Origin: Devosia neptuniae | GTDB taxonomy: Bacteria > Pseudomonadota > Alphaproteobacteria > Rhizobiales > Devosiaceae | Assembly: GCF_025452235.1 (NCBI RefSeq) | Contig: NZ_CP104964.1 | Span: 1-64,000, forward strand | Direction of reading: 5' to 3' | Length of the DNA: 64,000 bases | Part shown: in pieces, positions 59,366 to 64,000 of the stretch | Numbering within the stretch: the stretch's first letter is position 1 | Layout: the number at the start of each line of letters is the position of its first letter | Program-made: the position numbers and the translations under genes | The notes under the pieces: model-generated | What the model was told of the DNA's origin: nothing | Database searches by the model: none | Seen by the model: the letters and a program-made list of their open reading frames with translations, nothing else

Positions 59366-60683
59366 ATGTCTGATCCTTTACCTTCAAGCCGCTCTTTCGT
59401 TTCCGATTTGCCCCTTCGCATCGGGCAGCGCGTAACACTGTATGGGTTCGCCGAAGCCATTCGCGACCAGAAGCGCATGCGCTTCATCATGCTGCGCGAA
59501 CCGACCGGCAGGGTTCAGCTCACCCAGAGCAAGGACCACCCGGTGCTCACGGCGACACTGGACGCCTTGACCCCCGAAAGTGCCCTGATCGTGACCGGCA
59601 CGGTCGTTGCAGCTCCCGCCGTCAAGCTTGGTGGTCTGGAGGTCGTGCTCGAAAGTGTCGACATCTCCGCACTGGCCGATGCCCCTCTGCCGATCACGCG
59701 CGACTCAGGTCTCGATAAGTGGATCGACCACCGGCAGGTAAGTCTGCGTTACCCCGAGCAGCAACTGGTCTTTGCCGTGCAAACCACGCTGGAAGAGGCG
59801 ATGCGCGCATTCTGGAAGCAGCACGGCTTTCGCGAAATCCACTCACCCAAGCTGATGGGGACGGCTAGCGAGTCAGGCTCGGAGGTTTTCGCAGTCAGCT
59901 ACTTCGATACAACGGCCTTCCTGGCTCAGTCGCCGCAATTCTATAAGCAGATGGCCATCGCTGGCGGCATGGAGAAGGTCTTTGAGATCGGTCCCGTGTT
60001 CCGCGCCGAGCCATCATTCACGTCGCGACACGAAACCGAGTTCACCTCCATCGACATGGAAATTGGTTGGATCAAGGACCATCATCAATTGATGGAGTTC
60101 GAGGAGCGATGGCTGGCTCATGCTATCGGCGTGGTGGCCGAAGTTCATGGGGCAGAGATCGAGGCGCTTTTTGGCATAAAAGATCACTCCGCCGATGCTG
60201 CCCTTCCCGCGGGTCACATTTGCCGAGACCAGCGAAATCCTCGCTCGGCTCGGCCATGTCTCCACCCGTGAAGATGACCTGGATGCGGAAGGCGAGCGTA
60301 TGCTGTGCGAACACATTGCCACTGAGACGGGCCACGAGTTCGTCTTCATCACCGACTATCCGGCCAGCGGCCGCGCCTTCTACCACATGCGTCACGAGGA
60401 TCGGCCAAACCTCACCAAAGGCTTCGACTTGCTCTGGCGCGGCCTTGAGATCACTACCGGCGCGCAGCGCGAACATCGCCACGACCGCCTTGTGGCCCAG
60501 GCTGAAGAACGCGGGATGCGGCTAGAGTCCCTTTCCGACTATCTTGATTTCTTTCGCTTCGGCTGCCCGCCGCACGGCGGAATGGGAGTGGGATTAGGCC
60601 GCATCCTTATGCGCCTGCTCAATGCCGCAAGCATTAGGGAAGTTACCCTGCTCAGCCGCACGCCCAAACGGCTCCGACCCTGA
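59366..60683 (+). pseudogene. aspS: archaeal-type (non-discriminating) aspartyl-tRNA synthetase, frameshifted
   Basis: Class IIb synthetase. The N-terminal OB fold (LRIGQRVTLYGFAEAIRDQK) is followed by motif 1-2 regions: HGFREIHSPKLMGTASESGS, FLAQSPQFYKQMAIAGGMEK, FEIGPVFRAEPSFTSRHETE, then in the second frame FPRVTFAETSEILARLG, GAQREHRHDRLVAQAEERGM and the motif 3 GMGVGLGRILMRLLN. The pattern is the archaeal/AspS2 type, about 439 residues. Removing one A from AAAA at 60178-60181 joins ALFGIK to ITPPMLPFPRV. As given, the first frame stops at 60271 before motif 3, so no active enzyme could be made. ATG 59366 has GGAGA upstream. Confidence 0.85.
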
Positions 60684-60702
60684 CAGCTCGATTAGCAATA
60701 GG

Positions 60703-60724
60703 CGGCGTGCCATCTGGCACGTCG
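60703..60724 (+). terminator. hairpin after the synthetase gene
   Basis: CGGCGTGCC and GGCACGTCG form nine pairs (one G-U) around ATCT, 20 bases after the stop, followed by TCTTC. A plausible terminator with a short, weak T-tract. Confidence 0.5.
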
Positions 60725-60757
60725 TCTTCATGCCCGGGATACGACCGGTTCGGTGAC

Positions 60758-60772
60758 GACCCCATTGCGGTC
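60758..60772 (+). repeat. dispersed intergenic repeat, 3' module only (copy E)
   Basis: GACCCCATTGCGGTC, matching the second module of copies A and C (GACC/GGTC arms), without the CGCAT-ATGCG module. Confidence 0.5.
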
Positions 60773-60821
60773 ATTCAAACGTCTCGCGAAACCACCTGAA
60801 AGCCGCCGCAGCTAGATCAAG

Positions 60822-61121
60822 CTATAGGGTTATCTCTTGGACCGCGTTCGGAAATCTGCTCCCCGCTGCAAACTGACGTGCGAATTCTCTTACCTCCGCG
60901 ACCGTCTCATCGGTATGCCAAGTGGTCGTAATGTCTTGACCTTCTGCGCCGGAGCCATCGCCAACAATAATCTCGTCTATCACGTCGTGAACTCGCTCGC
61001 AGTCCGGCCCCAGTACGCAGATCAGCCGCACGTTACTGCTGATGCAATCCGCAACAAAGTTGGCCAACTTCGGAGAGGTGTGAAGCGGCGCATGAAGTAG
61101 GATGATAGGTGAGTAGGTCAT
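60822..61121 (-). CDS. conserved-looking hypothetical protein, 99 aa
   Basis: Starts MTYSPIILLHAPLHTSPKLA. VRLICVLGPDCERVHDVIDE and TTTWHTDETVAEVREFARQF alternate strand and helix as in a small alpha/beta fold. It resembles a DUF7684-type protein, but I am not sure. Role unknown. Confidence 0.55.
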   Translation of the reverse strand: MTYSPIILLHAPLHTSPKLANFVADCISSNVRLICVLGPDCERVHDVIDEIIVGDGSGAEGQDITTTWHTDETVAEVREFARQFAAGSRFPNAVQEITL

Positions 61122-61364
61122 GACGCTTAGCCCTCATCCGGAACAATTGCCGGGACAATTCTGAAAAAGCAGACGGACTGCAATCCATCCCACTCCGGCC
61201 GCACCCGACCCCATCTCTGCCGTTCGTGGCAGGATGCAAGGACGCTTGAAGCGGACCTTGTATGCCGGTGCGGTCTTGGATCATACCTGTCGCTGATTTC
61301 GGGAATTTGCGACAACCTACTCATGGGAGCATTTGGCAGAAATCAAATTGACGCGAGACGAAGC

Positions 61365-61913
61365 ATGCTTTTGAACCGACGCACCTTGCTCGCGATGGGG
61401 GTCCTTGGGATGACAGCTCCTCTGGCTGCTCGGGCAGCTATGTCTAAAGTTCTGTATGACGGCAATCTCTTGGCCGACTATTTCCAAATATACCTGGGCG
61501 ACGAAGCCCATCCTGAATTACCCGACGTCTACACCGATGAGGCGATCGCCCGACGTCTCATGGCCGGGTCGTATGCGGTCATTCTCCACACAGCGCGCAA
61601 TATGACCGTGCCGATCCGCGTTGAATGGCACGACATACGACCCGCTCTCGATCTCAATGCCTACCAACACATTGTCGAGGCTCATTTCGATTGTCCCTCA
61701 GGCCAACTCGTGCTGGCTGGCCTGACGGACTACGACGCCACCGCTCCGCGACTTTCGGTGAAAGCAGGGCCGCTTGGCGTGCGTGCCAGCTTTTCCGGTC
61801 TCGACACGCTCAGTGAAGATGGTCTTGAAGGAGATGATCAATACGTAGTTCAGCTCTGGCCCGGAGCTGAACCGGAAGGCGTGCGTGTGTTGAAGGCATG
61901 GCCTGGCGAATAA
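61365..61913 (+). CDS. Tat-exported hypothetical protein, 182 aa
   Basis: N-terminus MLLNRRTLLAMGVLGMTAPL then AARA is a twin-arginine-like signal (NRRTLL). The mature part (VLYDGNLLADYFQIYLGDEA, AVILHTARNMTVPIRVEWHD) is beta-rich and acidic. No family recognised. GAGACGA lies just before the ATG at 61365; an in-frame ATG at 61323 would add 14 residues ahead of the signal. Confidence 0.65.
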   Translation: MLLNRRTLLAMGVLGMTAPLAARAAMSKVLYDGNLLADYFQIYLGDEAHPELPDVYTDEAIARRLMAGSYAVILHTARNMTVPIRVEWHDIRPALDLNAYQHIVEAHFDCPSGQLVLAGLTDYDATAPRLSVKAGPLGVRASFSGLDTLSEDGLEGDDQYVVQLWPGAEPEGVRVLKAWPGE

Positions 61914-62333
61914 AGGGCCGCTTTCCAGCCAGCCGACCGGAAAGCAGCCTTTCCGTTCCCCCAACTACTCGTGTGTCGAACCCTGATGTCCGCATTGAGG
62001 AAGTGCGAACGTTCGTCAAACAGCCGAAATGGGGCGCGTTTCTGCCTGGCAGGTGTCGACTCCCCTACGGATATTCCGACGCCGCTAATGCCAACCCAAG
62101 CGCACAACCGGCCAAGCAGCCAAGCAGTAGAGCACCAGACCAGGCGGCGGCTCCGGCAGCTCAGTAAGCTTGAACATCAAACGCTAGTGGCGACCTAAGG
62201 GCCGCCTCCGACGTTAGCTGGCGAAGGCCAGGCCTGCCGAGCTGCTACACTGCCCGGCACCGATCTATCCAGTTCGAGTATCGTCGAAGTCAAGGATACT
62301 TCGGGCCGGCCACGCCGCCCTCCAAACCCCTCG
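61914..62333. other. 420-base intergenic region, no gene recognised
   Basis: Between two genes that end towards each other. No convincing frame, repeat or hairpin. Confidence 0.4.
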
Positions 62334-62570
62334 TCATGTCCATTGATCGAATGGGCTAGCTGCCCACCAATAGTGGGTGAGCTGTGGCACCTGGGCCGTA
62401 CGGGCCCAGTACCGCTCCTTGTGAGGCAGATCCACTCCGGACGCGGCAAAGCCGGCGCGAGCATCGTCGAGCCATGCCTCGAACTGTCGTTCGTTATTAG
62501 CCGCGACAGTGAGTTCTTCGCGGCTCAGTTCGTTGCCGGCGTGGTCCTCTACCATATGGACGACTATCAT
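62334..62570 (-). CDS. small hypothetical protein, 78 aa
   Basis: MIVVHMVEDHAGNELSREEL then TVAANNERQFEAWLDDARAG and a tryptophan-rich end THYWWAASPFDQWT. Balanced composition and an upstream partner on the same strand 70 bases away support a real gene; no family recognised. Confidence 0.45.
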   Translation of the reverse strand: MIVVHMVEDHAGNELSREELTVAANNERQFEAWLDDARAGFAASGVDLPHKERYWARTAQVPQLTHYWWAASPFDQWT

Positions 62571-62640
62571 GGCGCTGTGCCTCCGCTGACGACAAGATCA
62601 GCAACCATTGCGCCGCTGGTACAAGACAACAAGGGTCGGA

Positions 62641-62943
62641 CTAGTGCCTTTGTTCCATCAACCTCTTGAATAGAGCCTTGTCAGCAACGCCCCTGGATGC
62701 ATGTCCCCGCGTCTGGCTAATGTTCAAGACCACCAAGGTGTCGCCCTTCTGAAGGTCGGCCCCTCCGGCTATTGCCTCTCTGAGCCCTGGTGAATTCAAT
62801 GTTGAGGTTAACAGGTAGAACGACGTGGTTTCGCACCACACCTCACCGACTGCCGCGGTCTCGATCGCTACTACCAGTGCGGCGTGGCGGGCGGCATAGT
62901 CGGCACCGTCTTCAAGCACGAAGCTCACCGCAAAAAGTGACAT
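62641..62943 (-). CDS. small hypothetical protein, 100 aa
   Basis: MSLFAVSFVLEDGADYAARH, AALVVAIETAAVGEVWCETT, SFYLLTSTLNSPGLREAIAG, DTLVVLNISQTRGHASRGVA. The pattern of a ferredoxin-like beta-alpha-beta fold, resembling CRISPR-Cas2-like or SinR-type small proteins ('SinR family' in some annotations), though no catalytic residue is clear and no CRISPR array is present. Likely real. Confidence 0.6.
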   Translation of the reverse strand: MSLFAVSFVLEDGADYAARHAALVVAIETAAVGEVWCETTSFYLLTSTLNSPGLREAIAGGADLQKGDTLVVLNISQTRGHASRGVADKALFKRLMEQRH

Positions 62944-63209
62944 CCGGTACTTAGTCCTTCTGAAAAGGGAAGGATATCAAACCGCAGGTGTCGGCACTAC
63001 CCCGGCGTCGGGCGGTTACAAGAGAGCGCCTCCCTTGGGCGCCGCTGATCTGAACGTCGTTGGTCCAGGCCTTGGCCTGTTGGCAATGACCAATCCCGGG
63101 CATCGTTGAGTCCCTGAAGTGCATTTGTGGCCTGCCCCGTGTTTAGTGTCTGCACTGCGCGGCTGGAACGTATCGTGGAGCGGGGCGTTGCCACGATGGA
63201 GTATCAACA

Positions 63210-64000
63210 TTGTCAGATCAACAGCACGACGCGGGCACCGCCAGTGCGAAGATATCGGTCTTCCAAGGGGTTGCCACCTTTGCCCTGATCGCGTCGCTGC
63301 TCTACTTAGGCGCTGGGATACTTGTGCCTTTGGTGCTTGCCACACTGCTGGCTTTTGCCCTGACACCCCTCGTCACTTCGCTTAATCGCCGGCTGCACCT
63401 GCCCGATCCACTTGCGGTCATTGTCGCTGTGGCGCTCGCGCTCGCGGCACTGGGGTTCTTCGCCTATGTCGCCGGTACCCAGATCGTCAATCTCACGCAG
63501 GAACTGCCCGGTTACCAGCAGATCATCTTGACCAAGGTCGCAGGTCTCCAGGCCCAGTTTGGTGAAAACACCCTTTTCGAGCAGATCAATAGCGTCATTT
63601 CCAGCGTCGCCGAGCAGACCTCAGGCAATGACGCCGACGCGCCACGTCGGCCCGGCGAGCCTATTCCGGTGACCATTTCCAACCAGATCGGCCCGGTCGG
63701 AATCATCGGCTCCGTACTTGGTTCGATCGTCGGGCCGGTGGCGACCGTCGCCATTGTTGTAGTATTCCTGATCTTCCTGCTCTTGGGCCGGGGCGACCTG
63801 CAGGAACGCTTTATCCGCTTGGTCAGCGCCGGCCGGTATTCCAAGACGAATATTGCCATTGCTGATGCCAGCCATCGGGTCGGGCGCTACCTGCTGATCC
63901 AACTTGGCGTCAACATTACTTACGGCATCATATTCGGCGTTGGTCTGTGGCTGATAGGGGTTCCCAGCGCGGTGCTCTGGGGACTTCTGATCATCCTTTT
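63210..64000 (+). CDS. AI-2E family transporter (PerM-like), cut by the window end
   Basis: Membrane protein of the AI-2 exporter/PerM/TqsA superfamily. Two N-terminal helices (FALIASLLYLGAGILVPLVL and AVIVAVALALAALGFFAYVA), a helical periplasmic segment (LTQELPGYQQIILTKVAGLQ), then further helices (TVAIVVVFLIFLLLGRGDLQ, INPUT-side RFIRLVSAGRYSKTNIAIAD, YLLIQLGVNITYGIIFGVGL, VPSAVLWGLLIIL). I chose a TTG start at 63210 with GGAG 8 bases upstream (SDQQHDAGTASAK follows). At least 263 residues are inside the window; full members have 350-650. Confidence 0.85.
   Translation, partial: MSDQQHDAGTASAKISVFQGVATFALIASLLYLGAGILVPLVLATLLAFALTPLVTSLNRRLHLPDPLAVIVAVALALAALGFFAYVAGTQIVNLTQELPGYQQIILTKVAGLQAQFGENTLFEQINSVISSVAEQTSGNDADAPRRPGEPIPVTISNQIGPVGIIGSVLGSIVGPVATVAIVVVFLIFLLLGRGDLQERFIRLVSAGRYSKTNIAIADASHRVGRYLLIQLGVNITYGIIFGVGLWLIGVPSAVLWGLLIIL

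Noticed and set aside
62641..62943. Cas2-like protein suggesting CRISPR
   Set aside because: Only a general ferredoxin-like pattern; no repeats, spacers or other cas genes in the window.

Overview
The window reads as accessory chromosome or megaplasmid DNA of an alphaproteobacterium, most likely order Hyphomicrobiales and in style closest to Devosia-like soil bacteria. This is inferred from high G+C, many LysR regulators, 'peptide-type' and phosphonate-type ABC operons, and protein flavour. No rRNA, tRNA, phage, transposase or CRISPR was recognised, so the genus is a guess.

Layout. 0-9.4 kb: gly-zipper lipoprotein, OmpR-type two-component pair, outer-membrane barrel protein, then regulator/oxidoreductase pairs (quinone-oxidoreductase-like/LysR, NmrA/HxlR, LysR/RidA). 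9.4-14.6 kb: CPBP protease, large MscS channel, a second gly-zipper lipoprotein and a stand-alone class II aminoacyl-tRNA-synthetase-like protein. 14.8-17.8 kb: a hipBA system with three operator copies and a frameshifted nucleotidyltransferase-HEPN gene. 18.0-28.6 kb: an eight-gene operon (binding protein, two ATPases, two permeases, glycerophosphodiesterase, inositol-phosphatase-like, DUF4432). Its order matches the agrocinopine (acc) catabolic operon of Agrobacterium Ti plasmids. A LysR regulator and a second phosphodiesterase gene lie behind it, and the two promoters belong to an imperfect inverted duplication. 28.7-36.8 kb: Na/phosphate symporter, then LysR plus a probable 2-aminoethylphosphonate ABC operon ending in a PbfA-like PLP enzyme. 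37.1-38.7 kb: a second hipBA. 38.9-45.1 kb: a leftward redox operon (pirin, DUF5996-acetyltransferase, DUF2934, luciferase-like flavoenzyme, F420-reductase-like protein, second flavoenzyme) with a LysR gene upstream. 45.6-51.6 kb: small stress and metabolic genes (DUF2171, SnoaL-like, two alpha/beta hydrolases, AlaE, cupin, SDR, AraC). 51.9-58.9 kb: small exported or membrane proteins of unknown role and a nucleotidyltransferase. 59.1-60.7 kb: an archaeal-type aspartyl-tRNA synthetase gene, frameshifted, preceded by a short leader ORF with three consecutive Asn codons. 60.8-64 kb: small hypotheticals and the start of an AI-2E family transporter.

Taken together the region is a scavenging and regulation island: organophosphate uptake (sugar- or glycero-phosphodiesters, phosphonate, phosphate) beside toxin-antitoxin modules and duplicated LysR genes. 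At least five genes are interrupted by single-base frameshifts, several at short homopolymers. That points either to an imperfectly polished sequence or to a region in decay, and it must be settled before functional reading.
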